Under the pieces are notes generated by a model. The model worked only from the letters and a program-made list of their open reading frames with translations. It made no database searches and had not been told where the DNA came from. Position numbers and translations under genes: made by a program. This document shows positions 33,374 to 47,400 of a stretch of 64,000 bases of DNA, in pieces (position 1 is the first letter of the stretch; every line of letters begins with the position of its first letter). The stretch covers positions 15,948,242-16,012,241 of the forward strand of contig OZ007506.1 of NCBI GenBank assembly GCA_963931865.1, given 5' to 3'. Source of the DNA: Axinella damicornis (Eukaryota; Porifera; Demospongiae; Axinellida; Axinellidae).

Positions 33374-33580
33374 ATGGCTAACATTAGTCTGCCAAGTTGT
33401 TTGCTTGAGATTCCAGATTCTCCACATCAGCCTGGCCCAGAATTTAAGTTTCCGAAGCATTCATTTGGCAAGGAAACTGTTGTCTGGCAATCGTTTCAAC
33501 CAGCCTGGTTATGTGGCGTTTTCTCCACTACAACAAAGCTAACGACTTACCCCACTGCACCCCACACGTGTAAAAGGCTT
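33374..33580 (+). pseudogene. zf-TTF (hAT-type transposase) N-terminal fragment
   Basis: ATG at 33374 leads to HQPGPEFKFPKHSFGKETVV and WQSFQPAWL. After a one-frame shift it continues WRFLHYNKANDLPHC before a stop. The order PKxxFGK, xRSFQxxWF, W.FLHYD...D.xxC is that of the TTF zinc finger at the start of many domesticated or transposon-borne hAT transposases. Only this piece remains; no dimerisation or catalytic region found. Confidence 0.6.
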
Positions 33581-33599
33581 CAAATAGCAGTAGATGAGC

Positions 33600-34217
33600 T
33601 ACTAAAGCTGATCGATGCAGCGTTTGTAAGTGGGTCCTTATAGCTACCAATTAACTAGTCAAGCAACAATTCTTACACACTCTCAAACTGAAGAACATTG
33701 CAAATGGATTTATAGGTGATTCAGAACACAGGCTGAAGATTTTTGGACATTTTTGTTTCATGTGCATGCTTGTTTTTGATCGCTTTCAATGAAAATTCCT
33801 TTGTAAAATTATCCTAGGGGGGCTTGCCCCAAGAACCCCTTGACGGAGTGTGTGCAATCACAGTTTGCTTGCTCCGGGCCTGGGTACACCTGAGGCTGGA
33901 GTTGCCTACTCCCACTTCCATATTCCAGTCACATGCTATCGTGCATGTGGGTGGCACATTCTTTGTGAATGGCCGACACAGAAGCTTTCTTAGCTTTGTA
34001 GCTATAGCTTGTTACACAGCACCTAGACACATACAACAAATGGAAGGCAGATCCACATCTTAGTACGAAAACCTAGTGCTGCAGGCGGTACCGGTACTAT
34101 TGCACTCTGGATGAGTTGTGAGTGGAAAATATTTCAGGGTGGGTATGTAGCTATACATTCTCAGACCCATTCAAGTTAACAACGTTGGACCAAGAAAGGG
34201 GTGGTTGCATTGAAGTT
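33600..34217. other. intergenic, no gene seen
   Basis: No motif recognised apart from AGCT/TAGC-rich stretches. Confidence 0.3.
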
Positions 34218-34814
34218 ACCTCTGTGATTTCCTCAGCTACTTCCTCTCCATAGACAACCTCGCCCCTGACTGCCACCTTCAGAATATGATGCTCTTGGAA
34301 AAAAAGTTGTGACAACATTGGCTCTCTTCACAAGCTGTGCAATAATTAGATATGATGGTAGCTATGAGCCATGTTATCAACAGACACCCCCTTTTTCAAG
34401 CAAGGCTGTCGGTGGGGAGTCAGGCACTAGCTAGATACTGGTCAGATAACATTTTTCCCTTCTACTGGGCAGTTGTAACTAGCAAGGGTCATACTTTGCA
34501 CTGTCCACTCGAGATTGGTCAGTACAAGCAACTTAAGCTCTGACTCGATGCAATCTTCGATGCTTGCAACTATGGCGTATGCCTTCAGATCTTTCTTGTA
34601 GTCTTGGATCCAAGCCTTCATCTCAGATTCACCGGCACCGAACTTTCGGACAATTCCCACAAGTGGAGAGTCTATCCCACAGGCCATGATGGGTGATGGC
34701 TTCAAAGACCTTGGTCAAGTTTGTGGGGAGTGGAGGAATGCAATCTCCTGGAGGGAAGAGCACCTGAACAAAATGTTGAAATGTCTTGAAGTCGACTCCA
34801 TTCTTGAGCGTCAT
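34218..34814 (-). pseudogene. truncated copy of the unnamed NLR-associated domain
   Basis: Residues GVDFKTFQHFVQVLFPPG, LTKVFEAITHHGLWD, then in another frame SPLVGIVRKFGAG and MKAWIQDYKKDLKAYAIV, match in order the second NLR exon (GSQFVKKLL, ISEMFETLTVEGAW, FLESIIKQYGDD, MMEQYKRDLTGYMLV). Further on, EHHILKVAVRGEVVYGEEVA at 34218-34310 matches EQQFLRVSVDGVHVYTESEA and ends at a GTAACT donor-like site. The middle (about 100 residues) is missing and a frameshift lies near 34680. It is a broken paralogue close to the 3' end of the intact gene, as expected from tandem duplication. Confidence 0.65.
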
Positions 34815-35139
34815 ATTATATTAGAGACAATTCTATTTATGTTCCTGGTTTTATATTAGATCACATGGCACGTGTAGCTTCAAGTAACTAATAATAGTCT
34901 CATTTTGTATATACACCTATATCTGTGGTGTGAATAATAATAATTACAGGGGTACGCACGCGTGGCTGAAAAATCTGAGGCAACATATACTGGATTGAGG
35001 GGGCGGGGCTGCTGTGCTATTGTGTAAACTCGTGCTATTGTGCAAACTCGTGCTATTCAATCGCGCAACACCTGTAGCTACAGCAATAGCATAAGAACTG
35101 TTATCACAAAGTAACATTGTTTTTTTATAGACCACCTAG

Positions 35140-35640
35140 CTAGCTCCCGTTTCTGTAATGGATTACCTTTTTTCAGTTGTGGAGGGCCTAGATTCGTCTT
35201 GTTTTTCAAACTTTGTACTTCTGGAAGATTTCAATATTGATTTTTAATTTTTTATAACCCTCTCCACCCAAACTCACCAATCATATGCAACTATTCTCTT
35301 TAACACAGGTAATCCAAGGTACAACTCACAACTCCAGCAGTGGCAGAGAATCACTACTTGACTTAGCAATGGTATCCACCCCTGAACAGCTGAAGCAAAG
35401 CTCAACTATACCTCCTATTGCTAATCAACAGATGTTTCTAAAGCAAGTGGCCGGGACCGAATCTCTGGTAGGATGCTAAAAGCCACTGCTGCAAGCATTG
35501 CTGCCCCAGTCACCAAACTGTTCATTTTGACCGGCTGTTTTCCAACAACATGGAAGCAATCTAATATTCTGCGCATTCCCAAATCTGGGGATAAAGGAAA
35601 CCCTGCTTGATCTCTCTACTGCCAGTGTTGATAAGCAAAC
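35140..35640 (+). mobile_element. non-LTR retrotransposon fragment (second LINE)
   Basis: Endonuclease C-terminal phrases (FVLLEDFNIDF, LTQVIQGTTHNSSSGRESLL, DLAMVSTPEQL) are followed, after deletion and stops, by reverse-transcriptase fingers (GISGRMLKATAASIAAPV, TGCFPTTWKQSNILRIPKSG). Same broad type as the LINE at 10.9-14.7 kb but opposite strand and only a relic. Confidence 0.7.
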
Positions 35641-36116
35641 TCCTGGAGAAGCGCATTGCTAAGTTAGCCTTTTGCTGCAGCAACTAACGGAGACACGGTC
35701 AATCTTTGCTTCACAGCGGGGATTTCTAGTGTGGAAAACCACAGTCACTGCTCTACTGGAGACCACTCATGGGTTGATGCTAACCACCTACAATTTAATA
35801 CTCAAAAGTGTAGTTTCATGCAGGTGACCAGAAAACGGAGTGGTTTATGCCCACCAACACCTATAGTGTCTGAACCACAATGTTAAGTTACTAGCTTCTT
35901 CAGCTACATAAGCGTAAGCAAGCATCACCCCCATATAGCACCCACACTTTCATTAGTCTTGTGTACATGTAGGCCTGGTGAATTATGCTTCCTGTATTAT
36001 GTTATGCCGACAATGCTAAGCTGTGTAATGCTCACACTATGCTCTGTAATGGGTTATCTTATTTTCCACATAGAAATATACGACTTGTATAAATTATGAG
36101 AATGATATGTAGGCCG

Positions 36117-36230
36117 GGGTTGTATACTGAACTGTTTTATGCCATCACCCTACCTGGTTTCCTTACTTATTGCTGTTCTACTGTCCCTTATCTCCATATA
36201 TTTATAATGTATCTTACACTTGTTTACCTG
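36117..36230 (+). mobile_element. diverged copy of the GTATACTTCACTGTTTTGTG repeat
   Basis: GTATACTGAACTGTTTTATG, TTTCCTTACTTATTGC and TTCTACTGTCCCTTATC follow the right arm of the palindromic repeat at 39430-39713 with many substitutions. Confidence 0.55.
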
Positions 36231-36932
36231 ATTTTTGTAGCAGCATACTTGACTTACACAGAGTACGCAGTTCTCGTGCGCATGCGTACAAATTAATGTC
36301 CCAGATGAAGCCATAGTTATCGAGTGGGCGGTTTCAAGTGCTTCTCGAAGCGGTTGAGAAAAGCCGATGGGGTCGTGCACTGCTCAGTGCAGAATGCTGC
36401 TGTTGTGTGAAAAGCTTCATGAGGGAGTAAATTTTCATAAAGGCTGAGACGTTAACCGTTCTTGAGATTTTGGGAGATTTTGAAAGACAATAGTGTATAA
36501 TTGCATATCCGCTTTATATCCCTATACACCAAGTCTATGATTATTCAGACAGTCGCATGCAAGTATACAGCTCACTGTCAGATTCTGAGAATGCACAACG
36601 GATATATACCATACACACAACAGCTACAAGAGGCCCAGATCTCAGCATTGAACGTATATATATAGACGTGCACGTGGTACACCATATATAATATTATTGT
36701 GAAGTGGAAACAGAAAACGACTCCACCAACACATTACACGTAGGTGTAACGCTAGGGGGCGTGGCAATGCGAAAAATACGAAAATTTCTTCTGAAGGCAT
36801 TTCAGGAAATTTCCCGCTATTAGCTTAAAAATGCATAAATCTATACAAAAAGAGTGAAAGTGTTGTGCATTCTGTAATAGCAAAATTACTCATAGATAAT
36901 GACTACATAAAGTACTGTACTAGGTGACACAC

Positions 36933-37035
36933 TTATACAGCTAGCTTGAGTTCGGTGAGGTGTGCAGGTCTTCCAAGCACTGCTCTGCGAAGGGCTATCT
37001 TTCCTTTGTCGGACATGTCATTGTTGTAGTAAATC
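36933..37035 (-). CDS. NLR last LRR exon with stop
   Basis: CTACAG acceptor, phase 2. IYYNNDMSDKGKIALRRAVL, then GRPAHLTELKLAV and a TAA at 36933-36935. Closes the protein directly after the last repeat. Confidence 0.8.
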
Positions 37036-40000
37036 CTGTAGAAAGAAGGCAATATAGCACAGTCATAACCATAGCAATGGGTATAGGAGTGCTGATGCAC
37101 CCCCAAAATAGCCAACCAATCATAGCAAAATCCTGTCACCGGTAAGGGGCAGAACTGTCCCTTCAAGATGTTCTGATAAAAAAAAAATCATTATTTTTAG
37201 TGAAGGCTTGATAAGTCAAATAGTGATTTTGGACTTTACCGACCGTAGACATTCGAGGTTATGCAGTTTTGTAGCTTGTAATTTACTATAGATAAGCAAG
37301 GTGCCCATTGGCAGTGGCGTAGCTATATAGACCCGGGCATACCCGGACCTGTGCCCACACAAAATTTCTACATCCGCCACTGTACAGTGGCTTCTGTGTA
37401 TAAATTTTGCTGACTAAGGTGTATGGTACTTGGCTCCTTTCAACCTCCCACACACTGTGGTACAAATTTTGTACCTACCACACAGTAAACACCTAGTACT
37501 TACCGAAACTGCTTCAGTGTGTTTGTTGCACTGACGTAGCCAGCTAGGGCCACGGCACCAGAGTCACAAATGCCATTCTCAACCAGGCTAGAACAGAGAA
37601 GAAAAGACAACATCACTAAACTTAGTGTTATATATAGATACTCAGCCATTTTGGGAGTTAGAACTAAGTACTAGGTTTCGCATTTAAGGTTACGGGATAC
37701 TCGTGCGCGCGCCGTCCAAAATGTATAGGGAAATGCATACTTAAGCTCGCTAACCAAAAATCTCGAGTACGAAGAGCGTGAGCAACTTGATTCTGGCGGT
37801 GGAGGTGCGCTGTCACAAGGTGCAGGGCATGACGGAAGCTTTTTTTGATAGCATAATCCTTGGCAAACTTATCTGCTGTCTCGCTCGAGAAAAGCGGTAA
37901 ATACGGCTTTTTGGTGAACTGAACTGCTCGTTTTTGCACGGCTATACAGCGTATCCGTAAAAGCTTCCGTCATGCCCTGCATCTTGTGACAGCGCACCTC
38001 CACCGCCAGAATCAAGTTGCTCACTCTCTTCGTACTCGAGATTTTTGGTTAGCGAGCTTAAGTATGCATTTCCCTATACATTTTGCACGGCGCGCGCACG
38101 AGTATCCCGTAACCTTAAGGTTACGGGATACTCGTGCGCGCGCTGTCCGAAATGTATAGGGAAATGCATACTTAAGCTCGCTAACCAAAAATCTCGAGTA
38201 CGAAGAGCGTGAGCAACTTGATTCTGGCGGTGGAGGTGCGCTGTCACAAGATGCAGGGCATGACGGAAGCTTTTACGGATACGCTGTATAGCCGTGCAAA
38301 AACGAGCAATTCAGTTCACCAAAAAGCCGTATTTACCGCTTTTCTCGAGCGAGACAGCAGATAAGTTTGCCAAGGATTATGCTATCAAAAAAAGCTTCCG
38401 TCATGCCCTGCATCTTGTAACAACGCACCTCCAACGCCAGAATCAAGTTGCTCACGCTCTTCGTACTCGAGATTTTTGGTTAGCGAGCTTAAGTATGCAT
38501 TTCCCTATACATTTCGGACGGCGCGCGCACGAGTATCCCGTAACCTTAATCACAGAGTCGGTAGACTCTGTATGTAGGGATACGACGTACACGCAATATA
38601 TGCTAATACAAAAGAATCTCTCCAAATCTCAGAAACGGTACACTTATAAGCCTTTATAACCACATACCGTTCATCTTCGAGTGTTTTCATGACCAACAAG
38701 ACTCCTCGCGTCGCGAAAAACCGTCGCGAAAGTACCACACCAGGTACTCGCAAAACGGGCAAATTGTTTTTCTTTCTTCTTTCTTCTTCTTCTTCTTCTT
38801 TCTTCAGACGGGCTAGCTCAGCGTCGCCTCAATCTCTCATGATGGTTTTCGCACGAAACAGCAGCATTTCACACCGAGTAGTGCACCTGGCCATCGCTTT
38901 TTCGCAACCTCCAAGTTTTCACCAGGCGGCTGCAGCTGCCCACTCAATAACTATGGCTTCTTTAGTCACGCCATTTTCTCGTTTGTACGCATGCGCGATC
39001 ACTTAGCAACGAACGTAATTATTACTCAAGATCGCTGAATTAGAAGTTTCTTGCGCCGTTGTGTTGACATAATAAATTTCGTACTTCATAAAACCGAGGT
39101 AAATTCTAAACTCTGGTTAATCTGCATATAATTTTATGTATATTACTGCCTACTGTGTTCTGTGAGAGGGCTGAATGCCTATCTAGAGACTCAACAATAT
39201 ATAAATCTTGCTACTTCTGGTATAGCTAGCTAATAATATTATGGTCTTCAGAGTTCAGACAGGGATTAGTATCCATCCAGAAAAGGGTTGACTTGGGTCT
39301 GACTCTTCAGCCAATGTGAATACCGGAGTCAATATTGTCCATATACCAAAGCAAGGGCTCCTACTACTTGTGAGGACGCCAACTTCTGCTCTGTGATGGC
39401 AAATTGCATGCGCCGCTGCTAAAAAAGGACGTAAACAAGTAATAAAAAACATTTGAAAATGTAACAGGATGTAGGGATACCAGAACGCCAAAAAGTAAGG
39501 AAACAAGGCAGGGATGATCGCACAAAACAGTGAAGTATACAATCCCCCTACATATCTTTTTTCATTATACACGTATATGGAAAAAGATCTCTGTAGGGGT
39601 GTTGTATACTTCACTGTTTTGTGCGATCATCCCTGCCTTGTTTCCTTACTTTTTGCCGTTCTGGTATCCCTACATCCTGTTACATTTTCAAATGTTTTTT
39701 ATTACTTGTGTACTTAGTTTCCAGTTCGATTTGGTAGAAAATATAAGCGTGCAGGACTGAATGCATGTTTCCGACATTGCAATTGCAACGACAGTAAGGG
39801 ATGTCATTACCTGACTCCACCCACCCACTTACATGATGACGTGACACAAAACAGATATCAGATGTGCTTGATGTACGTGGTGGGAAAAAAGCATTCCATA
39901 CATAGCAGATGTGCAGCAGAATTCATACAATTAGGCTATCTACTCTTTCCATATAGCTGTGAACAACTTACTTGACCACTATTGATTAAGTGGAGAATAT

Positions 40001-43000
40001 CGTATAGCGGGCTTCTTTCGTGGGAGAAAAATTTCACATTTCTGTGGCGATTCACGAAGCTGGGAGCTGGGATTCCACAGAGCTGGGATTCCACACGTGG
40101 TTGCTCACGTACTACTTGAATACTAGCCGGGGCTACCAAACAAGGGCAGTGTTATTTCGTTCAGCCTTTCTGGAGGTGCGGCTATCAGACAAAATGTGGA
40201 CATTCGAAAGCAAAGATGTACACAAGTGGAGGACAACAAAATACAGTCCCACAAAATCACATGAAATGTTAAGACCAAAGTACCTTAGCTGCTGAAGTGC
40301 CTTAGCCTCGTAGAGTCCAGGCAGCATATGTGTCACTCCCAAAGTACAAAGACGATTCTGGTATAACCTACATGGAACAAGGTTCATAAAACAAGATTCA
40401 TGCAACAATATTCATGGTATAACAAGTGAGTCTTTAAAAGACTTGATGTGTCTCGGCACGACTTGGTATCAGCTCAGAATCATACAGAGGGCATGGCAGC
40501 TGATTAAGACCTAGAAAACACCTTGTTCAAGGCCAATTCTTTCAGAAATTATCTATCTAACTAGCTACAGCTAAGTAGAGTCATGTATGCACTTGGGATG
40601 ACTGAGTACAGCACACTGTGTACGGATGAGTGAGTATTCGTAAATTAGATCAACGGGCACAATGAAACAAGTCGAGTAAAGATAATTATTAGTCTAATCA
40701 TGAAGAATGGAAGTAGAATCATCAGTAGAATGGAAGTAGAATCATCAGTAGAATGGAGGTGGGATGATAGTCTCGTGCCCAGACCACACCCCCCGAGGGG
40801 AGAGAGATGGTCTGGTGAACGAAGTCGAATTTCTTGGGCTTATTACCGGAATGTGGTAAGGACCAATGAGATCGCGAGATTGTTCATAATTACGTAGTAA
40901 TCGCTTTGAATACTATAAGCTGGAGAAGACAACAGCCAAGAGCCTTTGCCATGCCAGTTTGCCCTTAGCGCTGACTCTGTAAGGCAACGCTACGTCGTGG
41001 CGACAACTTCTGAAGACCTTTGCGCTCGATTGCGCTAGTTGCGAGCCCTGTGACATCGCTTATGAAGGATCAAGTTGAGCGCTTTGGAAGCGAGGTCAGC
41101 AAAGGGATCAAGTACAACGAAGGGCCCCCTCTATAGGTGCAAGCTAATGCTAGCCCTAGCCCTAAGGGGCCGTTCTTCGCATTTGACCCCGTAAAGTGCC
41201 TGAAATGACTGCCAAACGGACGGGAAGCAGATTCCATGGACGAACAAGGATGCTTCAAAGCTCTTCTATGGGCCGTGGGTGAGCGGCAAAAGGTTAGTAC
41301 ATCTTGTCTCCAGATGTGAGTAGCTATGATCGCGCTTGGTTGACACGGTCGCCTTCAGCAGGAGCTTTCGCAGGCACTTAACACCACGGGATTATACAAT
41401 GATTACACATTCCGTAGTATGCTTCAAGCCCAAGAAATTCAACTTCGTTCACCAGACCGTCTCTCCCCTCGGGGGGTGTGGTCTGGGCACGACACTAGTG
41501 GGATGAGTGAGTATTCGGCTTAGTAAGTGGATTCATGAGAAGCCAAGCAAAACCAATAATCACTTTTGGGGATCTACTTGCAGGCTATAAATACGTTTGA
41601 CACCCTATTAAGAGGGAAGAGCAGGTTGCTGCACTTGCGCGGGCGCATTGCGAAAAGCGACGTACGTACGCACGTACGTAGTACGCACGTACGTAGTACG
41701 CACGTACGTACGCATGTACGTACGTACCATGTACCTACGCATCCAGCACTGTGTCTCGGCACTTCGGTGCTGAGACAAAAAGATGTGGGTTTTCTCTCAG
41801 CAGGTCACATACGTGGGTGAGGCTTGCAATATAGTGGACAGTCTATTGTGTGTTCAGAAAATTAATACCTCCTAAACTTTGGTGCTAAGGCATTGCTCAA
41901 TGAGGTACTGCCGCAGCAGAAGCTATGTACTTCACAGTTGTGATGTGTCAGTGGTAGAGAAACTACATTATGTACAACTGAAGCTAGTGCTATCTGGTTT
42001 GATTTTTTTAAATCCATTCCCTGGGAAAGAGGCTTAATTTGCAATAACTATGTACATGTACAAAGGTCGTGCTTTATGGTATGTACGTTACATATGCTGG
42101 CAACAAAACAAAGATAGTCTAGCTCTATTACTAACACACATACTCGAGCCATTCCAACTTCGGTAGGGTTTTCAGGACTTCTCGCAAATGCACACCAGCT
42201 CCTTCTGTCAGAGAGGTGCGTCGAAGCCTATGGGATACGAACAGCCCAGATCATCATGCACACCTATAGCAGCATGTTGGTCATGGAAGCCAAGTGTGCT
42301 ACAGAGACTACTCTGTCAGGAAAGAGCACACATGAGCAGTGCACCTTACATGTTCCCCAAAGAGGGGGGTGGGCGCTCTTTTTAAGGTCATGGGATCGTC
42401 ACGCGGTGGGCGTGGCCAGACAATTTGTTCAACCCCGTTTTTCTCGCACAGAAAGTAAGCTAGCGAATCAAACTTACTCGACACAAAGCAGGGAGGGTAG
42501 TCAACATGCAGACTAAACATCATTACAGCAGCTCACACTGTAGCCGTCGTACGCTGGTTAAATCAATTCCAGCAAACTATTCACCAAAAATCTCCAGTGC
42601 GAAGACCGCCAGCAACTCAATTCTACTGTTGGGAGACACACCATAGGAAGCTCTAGGGCGGGACGGAAGCGTTTTGTGGCTAGGTTGAACTGTCTTCGAA
42701 AGAACAACCCTTGAGTACAAATAACCACCATCTTGATTCCCGTCTTTGGAATACAGCGTCACTTCGGAACGATCATCAGCATTTACAAAAAAGCTTCGTC
42801 CGGCCCTTTCTATACTGTTCGTGCCTATTTCAATATGGTCTTCCAAGTCCAAGTCGGATCACACGGCTTTGTTTTTAGTGACAAAAACTATGAAAATTGT
42901 GCTTAATTAAGTATACGGTGCGCATATCCGCGCACAGGGATCCCGTAACCTTAAGTGTTTCTGCATTCATCTATATGAAAGGTGCCCGTGTTTGTAGTCT

Positions 43001-44394
43001 GCACTCATGCATTGTCAGCTAACAACAGCCACTCTCTACTACAGCAGCGGTTTGCTGCTGGACTCCTGAGGTATGTCCATATATGGTCCTTCTAGGCAGC
43101 CTTCACACTTGCATGCAAGATCTCAGTGGAATGAGTCGATGATAGGTCAAATGTTTACTTTGACCAACCAAGGAAGCCTACCAAGTGGTGATGAAGGCAT
43201 TTGTGTGGGACAGTACCTGTTCTGAGATATATTACTTTTTCAGGAGATTGTGTAACTACCATTTAGCATTCCAAACCAATACAGTGAATGTGACTGCATG
43301 GTGGAACTTACCCAAGAATCTTCAAATTCTGTGACTTGAGCAGTCCTGGCATCATTGCTCCAAGCCCCTCGTCCTTAATTGGATTGTAGCTGTTGCTAAT
43401 GAAAGTAAATAAAGAAGAATTCCATATTGAAGGGCAAAACTCATTGCTGAACAGGAGTCAAGCTAGATAACCAGTTACGCAAGGGCAAGTGGAAAAGGCA
43501 GATACGGTCGGACGCGGACACGGACGCGGACGCAGACGCGGACGCGGACACAGACACGGACACGGACACGGACACGAACCAAAACTCATTTTTCAGCCCT
43601 TTGCAGTGTAGGACAGAAGCTAAACATGGTTATTCATTCGCTAAAGTTGCTCATTCGCTTAGTATGCCTGAAATGACCCCTGAATATAAGTCAAGACTTC
43701 TTTCCTCGAGTCAGCAGAGGTCAAAGGCCACGTGCATATTTAATGAGCTTCAACAAAAAGACTAGAAGAGCATTTATTTATTGCAGAAACCAAACTCAGG
43801 CCTTTTGCCAAAGCATAGGAAGCAGAAATAATATTCCTATACCATCTATGACGATAGTTGATCGAAGCTCGAACTTTCATTGTTGAAGCTCATTAAATAT
43901 GCACGTGGCCTTTGACCTCTGCTGACTCGAGGAAATACATGAAAGGCGGCTAAGCAAGCTAGTCTCGGTACCAGACTCTTCGCGCACAAGACTATAAGCA
44001 AGCAACTTTAGCGAATGAATAACCATGTTTAGCTTCTGTCCTACATGCACTGCAAAGGGCTGAAAAATGAGTTTTGGTTCGTGTCCGTGTCTGCGTGCGT
44101 GTCTTTGTGTCCGCGTCGGTGTCCGTGTCCGTGTCCGCGTCCGTGTCCACGTCCGACCGTATCCGCATTTTCCACTTGCCCGTTACGCAGGCCATTAAGA
44201 ATGGAAAGGGAGAATTGACAAAGGATTCTAGCTAGAATCCACTTGAGATGAGGCAAAGCCATCCCAGGCCTACCCCTTTTCTGTTCTTCAAGTTTACAAT
44301 AATAATTATACGGATGTCACGTGGAAGAGCAGTGAAAAACGGGACAGCTCTGGTATTATCCATCATGTGAATGTTGTCAGGTGGATGTGTGTGT

Positions 44395-44425
<31 letters not shown>

Positions 44426-47400
44426 GGGGGGGGGGGCAACTGCATATAAATTGTGTAGGTAAACGAGGTTGTGTAGTCTGGAGTCTCACTAGCCGCGGAG
44501 CATTTGAACCTACGTAGCAGACTGGATGGTGAACTGATCCAGGACCTGCTGAAACAACTACAAGCCCCACTCCCCCTACGTCCACCTGACATCACTCACG
44601 TGATTAATGATACTGTTTTTTGCCGCTCTTCCGCATCAGTGAGGATTTGCGAGGATTATAAGGTAAGTGTCAGTTCTGCACTTGATGTCAATCAGTACCT
44701 GTTGCCTGCCCAGCTGACCTCATGGCCAGTTTGACTAGTGGTAAGAAATTTTCCAAGATTTGACCTCAGCCTATCAGCAGATGATTCTTGAGGAGTCAAC
44801 GCAGTATATGACAATAAACACACGTTGGGGACTCAACAGATTCAGTCGCCTCCCCTTCGGCATACGTAGTGTCAGCTCCGCTCTATTTCAGAAGGCTATG
44901 GATGCCCTTCTTGCAAGATGATTGTGACCAAGCTACACCTGAGAGTTTTCCAGAAGAACGGGAGAGGCAAATACTGCACCATGGAACCCTCCACTTGAAA
45001 GTGCCAGTCAGTCTAGAGCACCGCAAATGGTTCGTAGATCCTCAAGAACTCGTTGACCCCCAGATATACTGACCTTTAAGGGCGAGTGTATTGTATGAAC
45101 TGATGTCATTGTTGGTATTGCACACATGTGCAGTGCATACATCTCATGTCGTTTTGAGGTAGCAAGTAATTAAATCACTGTCAAAATACATCACAGCAAG
45201 TTTTTGCATTCAGAATTGATCCCCCAAGCCATATATATCTGACAACTTAGTTTATAGTGTTCTTCTGTTCCGCAATAACTCACAATCAGTGTAAAGGTCA
45301 AGCATATATGGCCGTTCAAATTCCACACAGGAGAGGCACCACGGAGTCACACTAGCAACTACTACAGGTATTGGCTACAAATAACACAAAACGAAGCTCT
45401 GCACACTATATATTTACTTCCGCACATTCTCCATGTAAGCTCACGAACACCAACTAAACACTCCAACTCAGAACCCAGAGCCACGCCCAAACAGCCATGT
45501 ACGAGACACATGCAAATATCACATGCCATCAAAGCACGCAATGCTTAATGCATACATGCCTAGCTCAGTTTGTGCCGCTTGATTTGTGGTAGTTGGTATG
45601 ACTGTAACAGGTAGAGAGACATACAGACACACATGATGTGTACTAGAACCTCGCCCCCACATGGGCGCCGGGCAGGGTGAAGTTCAATTCAGTTGTGACA
45701 AAACAGTTATAACATACTAGAATGTGTGGAGCAGTGGGAGGCTCCCCAGAATCTCTGAAAGAAGATGCCCAGTAGTTTCATCAAGAGAATTCCGGGATAG
45801 GCTGCATGTAGGAAGATAAAGTGTCTCTTGTAAAGTACATATTAAGCAGCCTTCAATCCCTGTAAATTAATTCTCCATCACCAACAAGCAGTTTTAGCAG
45901 CATGTAGCACTCACAAAGAGGGTGATAATATCCATCACAGTTGTCATGATAGTGATACTATAATTATTGCTTTCCACCCCATTATATGTAGCCTCATTCC
46001 CAGGCTCTCCCATACCTGGTGGGGCCTGGTAACAAGGCTACTCATCATGCATGATGTGGCAATCAGAGACGAATGTCCCATGTAACAGGATGTACGTAAC
46101 AGTTGTGAGTTGTACTTGTGCAAATGTACGTAGCTGACTCAGCCATATATATAGCCACAGGAAACACACCCTTCAAGCCATAACATTCCAGAAATGTTCC
46201 AGTGGTTACTGTACATTGTTCTAAGTGTAAGCAAACCTGACAGCTACCAACATACCCACCACAGGCCTTCCCACAATCCAGTTTCTGATTACTTATCTAC
46301 ATACTGAAACAGTCAAAAGCCAGACAATGGGAAGTGGGTACAGTTGTATCTGGCCAATGCCCACAGCATGCATAAGCAGTCATTTGCAAGAGTGGGTCAC
46401 AAGACTGAAATTCTTTAGTTTCTTGTTATGTGTACGTAGTGACGTTGACGGGCTGCTCTTTGGCCCAGCACCGATACATGCCAAGAATATTGTCAGCTTT
46501 GGGTCATTCACATTGACACGTGGTGGTCACATACGTAAGCCATTCCTTGAAATAGCTATCACGGTATACACAGACTGCAAAACGATAATATACATACGTA
46601 CAGGTCAAATATTGCTTACATGAGTGTGTGGATGTTCTTCTTCTTTGCAATCACAGGAGCAAGAGACTGAAAGGTTAGGGTTTTCAACTGATTGCCATAC
46701 AACCTGAAAGTAAAACAGACTTGTGTACGTAGATCACCGAGACACACAAACACAAGCACTGCTTAAATGTGCAAACAAGCATACACTTCAGGCATAAAAT
46801 GAGCTCTGGATTAACTAACTGAATGCATGAAGTCAGTCCCTGTTCTAAACATAATAGTGGTGTGCATTTGTAAGCAGCGACTTTGACTGTGCTCTGACAC
46901 ATACCACATTGCACATGTAACCAGCTCACTCAGCTCAAACTTTAACACTAAGTGCATGCACATTCAGCACAAGCAACTTGAGGAAGATGTTCTGCTCAGA
47001 GAAAGATGTTCTGCTCAGACGATATGAGAAAGATGTTCTGCTCAGACGATGTTATTCAATTGAAGCACGAATGCAATAGATGGTGTAACTGATTATGCGA
47101 CTGGATAAACTAACTGTGTGTAGTAAGAGTTAAGTAATTGAAACTGAGAATTCAATTCCAAATGTGTTGTTAGGTTGCTCTGTTCATGTCCACATTATGG
47201 AAGTAAGCATGTTTTGCTGTAAATCGATCACTAGTGTGTTTGATGCAAAAGCAGCAAAGAAAATAACTTGTCTCAGCCAACAACGAGCTCAAGAAGAACT
47301 ATAATAGACCCTTGGGTGTACAGCTGTGTGTAAACACTGCTTTTAGGACTTTTAGCATCCCTAGAATCCCCCTCCGTATACGTGCGCTTAAGACTGTCTT

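Noticed and set aside
37664..38659. Open frames of 91 and 121 codons with nearly the same protein on opposite strands (MQKRA..FTKKPYLPLF)
   Set aside because: They lie in two recent copies of one TTAA element, so identity reflects the young palindrome. The third copy at 56200 has lost the region and no domain is recognisable.
41566..41820. VRSTHVRTHVRT repeat protein
   Set aside because: Translation of the GTAC microsatellite; period and frame carry no coding signal.
43992..44262. Asp-Thr repeat protein (DTDADTDTDT)
   Set aside because: Direct translation of the (CGGACA)n array arm; present only because the unit is six bases.
44232..44595. Minus-strand frames with poly-proline and Thr-His repeats
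   Set aside because: Created by poly(G) and (GT)n; no splice or domain support.
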